A stretch of 64,000 bases of DNA from Timema cristinae. Lineage: Eukaryota; Arthropoda; Insecta; Phasmatodea; Timematidae. Within the stretch, counting starts at the first letter, position 1. Each line of letters opens with the position of its first letter. The position numbers and the translations under genes are program-made. The notes beneath the pieces were generated by a model, which had not been told where the DNA came from, did no database searches, and saw only the letters and a list, made by a program, of their open reading frames with translations. Location: contig JBCFYV010000100.1 of assembly GCA_039000515.1 (NCBI GenBank), forward strand, positions 37,727,956-37,791,955, written 5' to 3'. This document shows positions 21,660-33,359 of this stretch, in pieces.

Positions 21660-22845
21660 TTGAAGCATCTTTGAAGAGTCACTAGTATATTTATTTTTTG
21701 ATCGAATTTTAAGAGTAATTTGGGCTCTATGCTTTATGTCTGTTAAGTGTAAGAATCAATTAACATGTATAGTTCAACATAATACGTGGATGTTAAAGGG
21801 GGTGGAGCTAAGGAACGTGAATTGCAGTTTATATTTATTTTTTTTAATTTCGACTGATAAAATATAATTTCGTTTCAGTATACGCTTGGTTTAATTTTTT
21901 ATACCAACATTTCTTAAATTGTTATCATTACCATAATAGTATTTGATTATAACGTTTTATCTTCATTTAAAATTGTATCGTATAGTTCCAGGATTCATGT
22001 AAATGATTAAAAACGTAGGAGCAATAATTTACTATTATTTTTTGAATAAGCTATCATAAAAAGATGAAAATAAAACTTGCCTTGACTTTCGTTCCTTGGC
22101 ATCTAGGGATGATACCTGCATTGATGGGCACGCGAACTAAACGTCAAGCTCATAAAGTCTGGTTCAGCAATGACGGGAGAAACTTTTAGTGTGTATAGCG
22201 GCACAAATAAAAATCTGGTCTTAAAAATATGTAGCCAAAGCATTTAACGTATTTTCAGTAATTCAGTATGATATAAAGGTTGTATTTTAATTGGTTTCAA
22301 ATATTTTAGGGGTATATTCCCATTCATGAAACAGTAAATATATATATATATAAACATAAGTGCGAAAACTCTTAGTTTATAAGATAGGAATAGTTTTATT
22401 TTTAAATCAACATAAGAAGTTATGCATTTAAACAAGATAAAGTTTAACAGAAACTAACAAAAACACAGTACAGAACATTTTGTTACAATTCAATGGATCC
22501 CCAAATCCATCTTTGGTGAAAACAATTCGATCACTGTGTGTTCATTGTACACAACACACTAACATCATCTTCTAGCAATAGTGTTTTACTGTTTTTCATC
22601 TTTTAAGTCATTTTGTACATGTTTGTAGATATTAGAATAGTAGAAGTGGTTAGTGCTGCGAGCTATCAATTGGTATTGGAAATACTAGAATTATATTCTA
22701 AGCCAGTTTTGACAAAGAAAATTCATGACCGGAAGGGTAACTCTAAAACTAACGTTTTTAGACCCTTGTGTATATGGTCTTTTCTTAGTGTTCAATCCAT
22801 GAGAATATGTCCTTAGAATATTTGTCACAAATTAAGATACATCCT
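21660..22845. other. Unique AT-rich DNA
   Basis: No gene. A weak tRNA-like SINE relic of family F type may lie at 22080-22190 (AAAGTCTGGTTCAGCAATGA CGGG). The small frames are chance. Confidence 0.35.
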
Positions 22846-22862
22846 TTATAGTTATAATTTAT

Positions 22863-23115
22863 TAATATTTAGCACCACGTCTTACTACCCGTTCGGGTTA
22901 TACGCTTTAAGTACTAATTACGCTAATGGATTAGGAATTGGGAAGGTTTAATTAGAGGAAGTGAACCCGCATTTGCGTGGAGGAAGAGTGGAAAACCATT
23001 TAGGAAAAGCCACCCCAGCTCACCCGACTGAGATTCGAACCTCGATCTCCCCGTCCTTAGCAGTCAAGCTCAACACGACAAGCGCGTTAGCCAACTACGC
23101 CACAGAGGCGGGTAG
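22863..23115 (-). mobile_element. SINE family B, young copy
   Basis: The shared tail at the left (GCACCACGTCTTACTACCCG) and the head at the right (CGCGTTAGCCAACTACGCC) are both intact. A perfect 14-bp duplication TAGTTATAATTTAT lies at 22849-22862 and 23116-23129. An 84-codon plus frame ([15 protein letters not shown]..) is the SINE read through; similar strings are, from memory, scattered through stick-insect gene predictions. Confidence 0.92.
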
Positions 23116-23149
23116 TAGTTATAATTTATGTATTTTTAAATTATTTTTA

Positions 23150-23330
23150 TTATTATTACTATTATTATTAGCACCGTGTCTTACTACCCGTTCGGGTTAT
23201 ACGCACTTACGCTAGTGTGTAATGGTAGGTTGATTGTGAGATGAAATGGAGTACCTACAGTTTAACGTGTGATCCGAACCACGGTGGAGGCCTGTCATTC
23301 CCCACATTCACAAGTTGTGATTATACATTT
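23150..23330 (-). mobile_element. SINE family A, head-truncated
   Basis: (ATT)n, then the shared tail and body to CACATTCACAAGTTGTGATT. The tRNA-like half is missing, a typical 5' truncation. It lies 35 bp from the family B copy, and both are in minus orientation. Confidence 0.85.
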
Positions 23331-24660
23331 TAAAGATATTTGTGGGAGAAGGGTAGGAAAGCAAATGCTCCATCTGCCGCTCTTGGTACAGTTTCGAAAC
23401 TACAGCCACTGTTTGTTTTGTTTCGTTTACTTTGCTCGTATCTTAACTGGGATCTATTCATCCGAAGAAGCAAAACAAAGAGTAGATTAACCTTCTGCTT
23501 CGTTCCTCTCTGTCATATTAACCGGAGTAATTTAGTAACAGACCCTCGTCGTTTTATTCCGATGCGGCGTGCGGGAGACATAAACATGAATGATTAAAGG
23601 AAGCTCCGCTAGGGAAAGATAAGGAGCTACTTACTTAACAAGGAGCTACTAATTCATACGCTTCTCTAGTCAAGGATTCCCAGTTGTTTTATCGTGTATT
23701 CAAAATATGACAAGATGGTTTTGTGATATATAAAAAAATGTTTTTTTTACTCACATTGGCAGAAACTTTACTAAACTTCTAGCTCGTCTGATTTTCTGGT
23801 GACAGGACGATCAGAGTTCGAATCTTTTCGGCCGTAGGTCATTTGGTGCAATCCCCCAGTAAGTAAGACCCCTTTAAACCAATCTAGAAGAAGGTTTGAC
23901 ACAGATTTTGTAAGTAAATGGCAGGTCGTCTGTACGAACCAAGTTGTGACGTTTGGATCAATTTTTTTTTTAAAATCACTTGTAAGTAAACTACCAGTAA
24001 ACGAATTTTCACTCTAAAAACAATAGTGCTGTGTTATTTGTCATGTTATTCACCATTTTAAACAAAATAGCTACATCCATTTTTGAATTATTTCAAATTT
24101 TCAAAAAATTCCTGTGAGTAAACTACCCTTCAACAAATTTTTGACTAAAAACCTCTCTAGTTTTAATTATATCATATTTAAATTTGTTCCTTAAATATAC
24201 ACTTATATAGTGCTATTTTTCATGTCAAACGAATCCTGGCTTTGCATTTTAAACAAAATCGTTATAGCCATTTTCAAAAAATTGTTAACTAAAAAAATCC
24301 CTCATCAATAAACTACCCTTAATTTTAAGATCAGGATCAAAATGAAAATAACTTCAATGTCCAGGTAGGGACAGGCATTTATTGTAAAAAAACACTTTTT
24401 GGTTTCGATTCTCACAAAAAGTAAAGATTCATCATAATCATCTTAAGATCGATCTGTTAGCTATTACAATACTTTCTCTTGAATTGAGAAAGTAAAAAAG
24501 ACACATGCTTAACATTTATTTGTTAAGGTATACACAATTTGTGAATAACTTTCACCTTGGTATATTACATTGTAATAATTTCGGAATAAAAGTCTCCAAA
24601 TATAACAAAATGAAGCTCAAATTCTTAAAATGTGAAAATGAAAAATATTCAAATCATGTT
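23331..24660. other. Unique DNA with faint repeats
   Basis: At 23331-23600 a less AT-rich stretch has two overlapping plus frames (73 and 85 codons) without recognisable motifs. At 23775-23850 GAGTTCGAATC suggests a tRNA-like B-box in a decayed SINE. At 23965-24320 two to three diverged copies of a 140-180 bp block share GTAAACTACC and CATTTTAAACAAAAT. Confidence 0.35.
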
Positions 24661-24663
24661 TGT

Positions 24664-24890
24664 GCACCCCGTATTATTACCCGTTTGGGTCACATTTGTA
24701 CTAATTACGCTAATGCGTTAGGGATAGGAGGTTAAATTTATAGGAAGGTTACCTACATTTGCATGGAGAGAGAGTGTAAAACCACCATAAGTAGTCTACA
24801 CCTGATCAGGATTCGAAAAAAATAGCCCTTTCATTGTGGTCTAGTTTAACACGAGAATGACACCTTAGACCATGCGCCCACTGAATCAAA
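24664..24890 (-). mobile_element. SINE family C copy
   Basis: Shared tail complement (CCCCGTATTATTACCCGTTT), body ATTACGCTAATGCGTTAGGG, and head complement CACCTTAGACCATGCGCCCA. The T-arm region is degraded by an A run. At 24945-25000 a separate family E tail (GTGCTGATATAATCAATAG) follows. Confidence 0.78.
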
Positions 24891-25407
24891 TTCCAGACAA
24901 AATTGGTAGACCCATTTCACTTTCGCTCATAGAAATTCTCATGTGCTGATATAATCAATAGTTTCAGAAAGTGCACGTTTAATACCGCAAATAAATAAAT
25001 AAGATAATTAACTCAGCTTACCCTGATAACACTCCACGCCACTTCACTGCTAAGAACTTTACAATCAAACCGTAAATTATGTCTATGGCAGATTCTAACT
25101 TACAAATCAAATATTCTAGGGCTCAGTGTGAAATGAATGAGTGGCGTCTACACGAAAATCAAGACCCGCGATCCCAGATTATCGTATTCCCAGATACCCT
25201 AACGCGTTTGTGTGTGCATGCGTGTGTATATTTACAAATGTGTGTGTGTGTGACTAGTGACTATGTTCTCCCTTCATTATTACGCAAAGGAAACCATCCC
25301 TAATCCCTCTCTTGTGTAGTAATCCTTTAAATCCTCTTCCCTGCCACTTCCTAGGATTCATTCCGGTCTAAGCTGACTTAAAAACCTTTTTTTTTCCTTC
25401 CCCACAG

Positions 25408-25499
25408 CGCACGGTAGCAATGTTACGAAACACTTTGTAGTCAACACCCCCATACGATCATCCCCGGATATACACTCCTCTCTTATCAGAAAGTTAGAG
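25408..25499 (+). other. Candidate small exon, speculative
   Basis: A polypyrimidine tract plus CCTTCCCCACAG forms a strong acceptor-like sequence at 25387-25407, and AGAG|GTAAAA a weak donor after 25499. One frame between them is open (reading HGSNVTKHFVVNTPIRSS..). No family is recognised. The donor is poor, so this may be chance. Confidence 0.13.
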
Positions 25500-25920
25500 G
25501 TAAAATAGTTATGGAAGGGAATGGAGAGCAGTTAGTGAGTGGTTTGGTTTCATCACACCCATATTTGAAATGTTGATGTGCGAGAAAGCGGAGCAGGAAA
25601 AAAAAAACAAATTATTCACCGGAGAGAATGAGAAAGAGAAAAAAAAAGTACCTTGGGATCAATGGAGATTTTATTTTCAGCGTAAGCCGAAGATTTTGAT
25701 ATTTAAATGATTTTTCTCTCTAAAAATATGAGAGTAAAGTTTATCAATCGAATGTGTCTCTCTTTTTCTATCCCTTTATTTCTCTCTCTCAAATATATAT
25801 ATTAATTAGAAAGAGAAAATTATTTTTAAAATTTTCTTTTTCCGATTTGCTATTTTGCCAGTACAATTTTTTCCATTCATTGATTCGGTGAGAGAACTGA
25901 TTTAACTGATAGGGTAATAA
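25500..25920. other. Unique purine-rich DNA
   Basis: GA-rich stretches at 25560-25660 and a short AT run near 25795. No gene or repeat family recognised. Confidence 0.35.
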
Positions 25921-25925
25921 ATACC

Positions 25926-26470
25926 AGCTCGCGTCGGTGGGTACGCTGATTAAATGTCAGTATCATCTAGTCTGGCTTGCCAGTGACGGTGAAGTTCTGG
26001 GCTCGAATCTTGGCCAGGTGTACTGATCTTATCGATTAAATTATCTCCCACTCCAACCCGCCTCGGTGGCGTAGTTGGCCAACGCGCTAGTCATGTAAAG
26101 CTCTACTGCTTAGGACGGGGAGATCGAGGTTCGAATCTCGGTCGGTTAACTGGGGGGTTTTTCCTAAATGGTTTTCCATTCTCCCTCCACCAAATGCGGA
26201 TTTACTTCCTCTAATTCACCCTCCCAATTCCTAATCCATTAGCGGAATTAGTACTTAGAGCGTATAACCCGAACGGTAGTAAGACGCAGTGCTAAATATA
26301 TTATCTCCCACTCTCTCGCTACGCGTGAATTCCGGTACTTTTCCATACCTGTTATTGTAATTATAAGTGGATGAACCGGCCTACTACTCATCTACTTTCC
26401 TCTTGCTTAATCCATTAGTGTAAATATTCGATTATCCCGGACGGGTAGTAAGACGCAAGGTGTGAAATAA
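25926..26470 (+). mobile_element. SINE family F, split by a family B SINE
   Basis: The outer element has CATCTAGTCTGGCTTGCCAG and the B-box-like GGGCTCGAATCTTGG at 25926-26053, then resumes at 26314 with CTCGCTACGCGTGAATTCC and ends in the shared tail (CGGACGGGTAGTAAGACGC). Rejoining across the insertion leaves one copy of ATTATCTCCCACTC. Relics with a similar head may lie near 31780, 37830, 43790-44010 (minus) and 49110. Confidence 0.72.
26054..26299 (+). mobile_element. SINE family B nested in family F
   Basis: Head CCCGCCTCGGTGGCGTAGTT then GAGGTTCGAATCTCGG, ending in the shared tail and GCTAAAT. A perfect 14-bp duplication ATTATCTCCCACTC lies at 26040-26053 and 26300-26313. The clean duplication proves insertion into the older SINE. 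Confidence 0.92.
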
Positions 26471-26988
26471 ATAACATTTTCGAACTACTATTTTGACTAA
26501 ACAGGACTTAGCTGTGCTCAAACATGACCAATCATCATTTTGTCTGTCTGTCCTGATGTTCTTTCAGTGACAACTGTAAATGCGTGGACCAATTTTAACC
26601 AATTTGTGAAGGGACATTCTTTGAAACTAGGCCCAACGATATATCTACATCTTAAAAATCTGGTTATCCTTTTCAATATGGCAGCCGCTCAAAAGGTTTA
26701 TTGTTTAGTAGTTCTCTCAAGTGGTTTTAGTTTTCAATTCCAAGTAATCGATTAAGTACCTAGGGCACATTAGTTTTAATTTAGACACGTATTTCTAGAA
26801 TACGTCTTAGGCCGCATGAACAATGATTACTCTCTAGGAATGTACTGCATATAGTATTTTTTTAAATATATTATTAATAGGTTTTTTGTTTAACTTGATT
26901 TCCAAGTAAAAATATCAACGTCAAATCCAGGGATAAATTTAAGAGATATTTAGACTTTAAATCAAAAGAGAACTGTTAAAGACTGTAT

Positions 26989-27627
26989 TAATGATAATAA
27001 AATGGAGGGAGCGAGGTCTACTGTTCACAGAACTACTAGTAAGACTGTAGTAACGATAATATATGGAGGGAGTGAGGTCTACTGTTCACAGAACTACTAG
27101 TAAGACTGTAGTAACGATAATAACATGGAGGGAGCGAGGTCTACTGTTCACAGAACTACTAGTAAGACTGTAGTAACGATAAGAACATGAAGGGAGTGAG
27201 GTCTACTGTTCACAGAACTACTAGTAAGACTGTATTAATGATAATAAAATGGAGGGAGCGAGGTCTACTGTTCACAGAACTACTAGTAAGACTGTAGTAA
27301 CGATAAGAACATGAAGGGAGTGAGGTCTACTGTTCACAGAACTACTAGTAAGACTGTATTAATGATAATAAAATGGAGGGAGCGAGGTCTACTGTTCACA
27401 GAACTACTAGTAAGACTGTAGTAACGATAAGAACATGAAGGGAGTGAGGTCTACTGTTCACAGAATATTAGTAAGACTGTAGTAACGATAATAGCATGGA
27501 GGGAGTGAGGTCTACTGTTCACAGAACTACTAGTAAGACTGTAGTAACGATAATAACATTGAGGGAGGTCTACTTTTCACAGAACTACTAGTAAGACTGT
27601 AGTTACGATAATAACATGAAGGGAGAA
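26989..27627 (+). repeat. 62-bp satellite S62, array 1, about 10 units
   Basis: Unit: GGAGGGAGCGAGGTCTACTG, TTCACAGAACTACTAGTAAG, ACTGTAGTAACGATAATAAC AT. Variants GCG/GTG and GGAGG/GAAGG alternate. It is the reverse complement of the array at 41420-43155. The unit includes the short inverted repeat GTTCACAGAAC. Confidence 0.93.
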
Positions 27628-27639
27628 CTATTTGTATTT

Positions 27640-28445
27640 ATGTATTTTGCAGTGTTAACTCTCATTTTCGTTTCTAAACGTAGTATTTCTGATTTCCGCC
27701 CGTTCTACTCCACTAAACCTCCAATATATATATAAACTATATATATATACTTTTTATTTTTGTATGCATTATAGTATTATCCATTTCACCCTCCACCCCT
27801 TTACCCTCGTAAAATAGGGTTGTATTAAATGGCTGTCACGAACTCTCCCGACTCGCATTGAATGTGGTCATACCGTCGCGTCGGTGTAAAATGTTCGAAG
27901 CGTGAACGTTTCAAACCACAAATCAATTCCCCCTTGGCGTTTTCAAACTTCGAGCTCAGACTGAAAATCGTGTTTCCATTCCCCTCTATCCTCCCACGCC
28001 CCTTCGATTAATAACTTTTGACCTCTATAAAGGAACGATTTAAACTTCAACTGTTGGAGGTGGTGAGCGACCAGTGGTATGGATCGTTATTTCATTCTGA
28101 TAAAGTCATCGTCTTATTTTTCAATAACCTTCTTCATTTATGGGTCGTATCGTATACGGCGTAACTTTTTTTTTTTTCCTAAAGACTGGTTTTTCGGTAA
28201 TGGGAAGGTCATTTGTCACCATGTCAGGTTCAGAGATTTTAATATTTGGCAACACTGGTTCACCCTCACTCTCTCCACGCAAATATTGGTACATAGATAT
28301 ATAATAGAATTTATAGAAAATTAAGCAAAAGTCACACTTTCTCTCATAAAATGACGATTTTTTTTTAAACACTCTACCAAACCGATCCTATATTTTTATA
28401 ATACAGCAACATTAATTTGTAAGTATAATCAAATATTTTTTTCCT
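27640..28445. other. Unique CpG-richer DNA with a TATA-like motif
   Basis: From 27830 to 28070 CpG density rises (CCGTCGCGTCGG). CTCTATAAAGG at about 28022-28032 resembles a core-promoter TATA box, but no coding exon is identifiable downstream. Overlapping 81- and 83-codon frames at 28079-28372 on opposite strands have no motif. Confidence 0.25.
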
Positions 28446-28447
28446 CA

Positions 28448-28665
28448 CTTTGGTGGCAGCGTGGTCTTACGCGCCACTCTCTGAGCACACTAGACTTTCG
28501 ATGACTGGGAGATCAAGGTTCGAATCTCGGTCGGATGTAATGTGGGAGATTTTTCCAAACTGATTTTCCACACTCCCTCCACGCAGATACGTATACACTT
28601 GCTATTAACATAACCTACCTAATCCCTTAAGCGTAATTAGTACATAAGCATTCACAATAATCAAA
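28448..28665 (+). mobile_element. SINE family C copy
   Basis: Head GTGGTCTTACGCGCCACTCT and T-arm-like CAAGGTTCGAATCTCGG; body ATTTTTCCAAACTGATTTTC and AAGCGTAATTAGTACATAAG. The tail is decayed after 28650. Confidence 0.75.
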
Positions 28666-28773
28666 AGTTGCACGTGAATTTTCTAAATAAAATATATGTT
28701 CATCCCCCATTTAAATATAATGCCAGACTAATTCATTCAAAGCACCAAACCTTCCTTATAACTACCTACCAGG

Positions 28774-28860
28774 GCAGTAGTTTCCAACCTGAGGGTCGCG
28801 GTATGTTTTGGGTGGGACCGCGATGCTTTTTGATGTAATTGTTTTTGTGTCCACTCTTTA
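28774..28860 (+). mobile_element. hAT-like terminal fragment
   Basis: CAGTAGTTTCCAACCTGAGG then GTCGCGGTATG resembles the terminal inverted repeat of hAT-type elements (CAGTGGTT.CCAACCTG.GGGTCGCGG). No matching right end was found nearby, so only one terminus is called. Confidence 0.4.
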
Positions 28861-28869
28861 AAATGATTG

Positions 28870-30405
28870 CGAATTTAGGAAGGTCCAAAATTTAAATAAA
28901 AATATAAGTGGTTAAAACGATAAACACTGGTAGTCTACGTAGCTGTTTAGGTTCCTTTTGGTTACTCAACTCTGAGAGTTGCTTTCTGACTTAGTTTTCT
29001 GTAGCAGTCTCGTGTTTGGTCATGTGGTAACGCCAGTATAGCCTCCAAAATACCCAATAGGCTTAACAAATTCCAAATAATTATATTTACACGTTATTCA
29101 AAATTCCTTAGGGCCTACACTAGGTATTTATTTATTACATTGTTTATACTTTCCTCCGTATAGCGAGAATGGATGGGATTTTAAATTTTAATATTACAAA
29201 TCCCGCTTTGAAAGTTTTAAATATATGCAAATAATTGAAATAAATATTTTATTATGTTTCACCAATTTATCATTAATGATAAATTATTAAAGCCTCGGAA
29301 AGTTAGCTGCAATATAAAACTATAACATCAACCATTAAAACTGTATATTGCGGTTAAAATTGTCCATAAATATATAGTTATATATACATTTATAAAATAA
29401 TATTTATAATTACGTATTATATTTGCAATTATAAATCTCATAATTTAGAGTTAATCCACTAAATATACCTGTAATTTGTTTGAGAAAATATATTTTAAAT
29501 TTTAAGTAACTGTGCATCAACTTAAAAAATTTCTCATTTTTAAGGGGATAGAAAGATACAGCCTGCATCATTTGAACAGTTTAAAGTTCACTTAATGAGT
29601 TTATTAACAAAGTAAGACAAAACTACTTAAAAAACAACATGAAGGGAATTAAACATTTCACTCCACAATGCCACATTTGGAAGAGAAAGCAGGCTAGGGT
29701 TAGTATTGGTGGATTGGGAGAAGGGGGAGGTAGGAACAGAGTCAATTTGTCATGTTTTCTAGTTGTATTTTATTTATTCTATGGTCCTGTATGGTCCCTC
29801 ACAACCGCGCGACCTTTACCCCCCCCCCCCCCACACCCCATCCCTTTGCCCCTCCCTTCACCCACATGTCACAGATATTCACACATGACAGACTTCTATG
29901 CCCTTCTCACCTCCCCACTACCCCCTCTTGTAGTACCAGCCGTCGGGATTGTTGACGTCACCACAGAGATGCGTATAACGCGAATTTGTAAGGGCATGCA
30001 AAATAAATTCGGTCATTCAATTATAGACGAGGTTCTGGTAAAAAAAAAAATTATAAATGAAGCTTTTAATTACTTTTTAAAATAAATGTTATGACCATTT
30101 GTACATACTTTTTCATGTAATTAATATAGCTACACACAAAAACAAATTCAATAAACTATCCATTGATGGATTTTACTCTGGAAACCGCTATGCATTGCAA
30201 TTAATCATTTGTAAAACTCCCCAGATATCCACCTTAAACAAGTTAGTTAAAAGTGTTTTTTTTTATCATTTCATGGTTTCAAAAACTAGTTACTAGTGAA
30301 CTACCTTTAGTATTAGATCTATGATTAAACTCACAATTCATCCTTAAGGTATGAGCATATTATACCTGAATATGAAATCTGAACGAGATATATCTAACCA
30401 TTTCG
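28870..30405. other. AT-rich DNA with a C-rich patch
   Basis: From 28870 to 29640 the DNA is very AT-rich. At 29690-29990 it holds a C-rich patch with a C run at 29819-29831; its 148-codon plus frame has a proline run from that C tract and no domain. No gene supported. Confidence 0.35.
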
Positions 30406-30419
30406 GTTGTAACCCAAAG

Positions 30420-30703
30420 GGGTGACCTGGCGGTCTAGGGGTAAGGTGTCAGACTTCTATGCTGGCGGCCGGGGTTCAATCCTCCGTCCCGGCACAGATT
30501 TATCTGATTACCAAACCCTTCCTTCACCTCTGACAAGATATCTTGTGAATGTGGGGAATTCCAGGCCACCACCGTAGTTCGGATCCCACGTTAAACTGTA
30601 GGTCCTTCATTTCATCTCACAATCACCCTACCATCACACATTAGCGTAAGTGCGTATAACCCGAACGGGTAGTAAGACGCGGTGCTAATAATAATAATAA
30701 TAA
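30420..30703 (+). mobile_element. SINE family A, young full-length copy
   Basis: Full head (GGTGACCTGGCGGTCTAGGG), B-box GGGGTTCAATCC, body, shared tail and (TAA)n. A perfect 12-bp duplication TGTAACCCAAAG lies at 30408-30419 and 30704-30715. It is one of the best copies for a consensus. Confidence 0.93.
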
Positions 30704-30715
30704 TGTAACCCAAAG

Positions 30716-31960
30716 TACAGACAGACCGAGAACATTTTAAAATCCCTATTTATGAATTCAGGGCTACAGCTACCAAAATTTCGAAAGTACAGAATTCACA
30801 CGATTTTAATACTATCTCCATATGAGATAATATGATTATTTAGCGTGTAATTTAGATACTGTGAATTACTGTTTAAAAAACTAACATAAATATACATCAC
30901 TATTAACACCATATTATATGTAATACAATTTTAATTGTATTTCCAGGCAAATTATATCACGGGTGTTGAAAGAGCCAATGTCCACTTAGAGGAAATAAGA
31001 ATTACTTAAACCAAAACTGTTTTCGCACCCAATTAAAAATTTTTCCACAGTAAAGATATTTCATCCAATGTAATCCCAAATATATTATTCATCAGCAGGG
31101 CTCATAATTTTATGAACTAAAAATTATTAATTTATATCACCTATAAAATAATATAATATTATAAAATATTTGTTAAAATGTACCCCAAAAAAATACAAAA
31201 ACTATGAACAAAAACTGGTAATAAATGTATTTGATGAAATCGGACACACACTTTACAAATTTAAAATTCAATGCAAAGTCTTTAGAATCTAAACTCTTGT
31301 ATTCTTGCTGTCTGCTTCAGAAGTAATGGCTACCCCCTTCCAACGCAACCTTCCCCAACTTAGTAGCATTTTCTCATCAGGATTGTGTATTTACCAACCA
31401 TACAAGCAAAGAAAATATAAAGCTTATCACCTATATTATCTTCTAATTACGACTTCTGTGGTTTGAAATTATTATGTTTGAGGACTTGTGAATTTATAAA
31501 ATATTTATTGATTGTTAAAAAATATACTTATTCAACATGAATGTATTAATATAAATCAAAACTGCCTACAAGGAACACAAAAATTTCGCAAACCAAGAAA
31601 ATATATTAAATTCTTAAGTGACAAATACGACATATAAAACATACATTTCTACATCAAGAAGATTATGAACCGAGTTTATGTTCTTATGAGGATTGTATAT
31701 CATGAAAAAAAAAAAGATGAGATGTCATTAAAATCTGGGCTCTGTAATCATCAACCACATTAGTGGGCAGGAATACATTTAGTCTGGATTCCCGGTGATG
31801 GTAAGGTTGTTCTTTAAATACCCACAGAGGTATAGGCTACTTTGGGTAGTTTTCCTAAAATTATATACCACTCTCGCAAATGTGGCTACATTCCTCATTC
31901 CAGTGCCATTAGCGTTATTAAATGTGTATAGGCTAGTGAAGTGCGTTGTAAAAATTAAAA
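30716..31960. other. Unique AT-rich DNA
   Basis: No gene. A weak family F-like patch at 31740-31830 (TTTAGTCTGGATTCCCGGTG) may be a SINE relic. Short frames on both strands at 31779-32021 overlap each other and are chance. Confidence 0.35.
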
Positions 31961-31969
31961 TATATAGAA

Positions 31970-32440
31970 CTAGATAGCTGTTGCCCGCGGCTTTGCTCGC
32001 GTGGAAGTTGATTATATACAAATACGAAAATATACATATGTACTTACAGATTAATTTAAAATATTACGTTACGTTGATGACCATAACTTGACCTCAGGTC
32101 AAAAATAATGCAAGTCCGATACGAACTTTCACCCCCTTTTTCATCCCTTATTAAATAAAATTTCCAAAATTCCTGAAACACGCATTTATTTGTTTTACGT
32201 CAATAACCGAAATACAAAATTTTGTTTAATTAACTTTCAAAATGACTAACTTTCATACATATTTTCATCCCCTATTTTGACCCCTTTGGGGTGGAATTTT
32301 CTAAAATCCTTTCTTAGTGGGTGCCTACATAACAAAATGAATATACAGTTCGAATTTCATGCTTGTAGCCTTGATAGTTTGCGCTCGGCGATGATGAATC
32401 AGTCAGTCAGTCATGACATGTTATTTTATAAGTATAGATA
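31970..32440 (+). mobile_element. RTE-like 3' remnant, second family
   Basis: It starts AGCTGTTGCCCGCGGCTTTG CTCGCGTGG, contains AACTTTCACCCCCTTTTTCATCC-like and TTTCATCCCCTATTTTGACC blocks, and ends GCTCGGCGATGATGAATCAG followed by TCAG repeats. This arrangement is widespread at 3' ends of invertebrate RTE-type and related non-autonomous elements, judged from memory. Confidence 0.55.
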
Positions 32441-32449
32441 ACCATTGTT

Positions 32450-33350
32450 GCACCCTCTCTGAGTCTTGTACCCCCGGCCAAAAAAGGGATAAAAGGGAGA
32501 GGATGAACTTAACTTAAAAAAATGAAAATTATAAAAAATATATAGATTCAACAAAATGAGCAGTTTATTCAATTAAATGACAATAGCGCAGATAACAAAA
32601 ATTGGTCTCATATCATTATGAGTACAGTTGGAAATTATGTTCGAAGCCAACAACATTATATCATTAAAGTTGCGCAAGTGTTTAAACAAAAGGAAACATG
32701 AAATCCATCATAATATTGATAGTCCAGGCTATAAGAGACAATAACAAAGCGAATATTTTATATATATGCGGTACAAAATTATAAGGGCCTAATGGGCACC
32801 TTGATATGGTTCCAAAGGTTTCGTAATTCACAGAAAACGATATCATAAATATAAAGATTTAAATTTGACGACTATACAACAGAGTCTACACAACGTGAGG
32901 GTTTGACTACCAGACATAAGCCAAACTCCCACGGGACTATCAGATCTGACTTAGAATATGGAACTAACAGTTCCATCAATTAACAAAACTTTAGCTGTTC
33001 AAACAGAACTTACGTTACAAAAGATTAAAGTCATCCTAATTTAAATTCCAATAAAAAGTTACTTCACGTTACGTTAAATCAAACCATAATTTTAAATATG
33101 AAAAGTTACTTCGATAAAAAATTTACTCTACGATTCCAAACAATATAATATTAACATGTCAAACTTCTAATCAGCACATAACTGAGGATATTTACGAGAA
33201 TAAAAATATAAGCAAAAGTTACAGCGCCCGAGCGGCGACCTATCTAAGATAGAATGTTTAGACATTGTTTGACGATCAAAATATAAATACGTTAGATTTT
33301 GAAACTGAATATTATATGCAAAAAGTTTAAAGTTTATAAATAAGTTAGAG
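32450..33350. other. AT-rich DNA, nothing recognised
   Basis: AT-rich sequence without a repeat family I recognise. There is no coding signal beyond short frames. Confidence 0.3.
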
Positions 33351-33359
33351 TTCATAACT

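Noticed and set aside
22961..23215. 84-codon frame [15 protein letters not shown].. as a small protein
   Set aside because: It lies inside a family B SINE with a perfect target duplication and includes the tRNA-like head; similar strings arise wherever this SINE is translated.
26989..27627. GTTCACAGAAC in the S62 unit as a heat-shock or hormone-response element array
   Set aside because: The half-sites are three bases apart and arranged GTTC-GAAC, which fits neither the heat-shock element (TTCnnGAA) nor the steroid-response palindrome (AGAACAnnnTGTTCT).
29639..30085. 148-codon plus frame as a gene
   Set aside because: It has a proline stretch from a C homopolymer, no domain, no splice context, and an overlapping second frame through the same patch.
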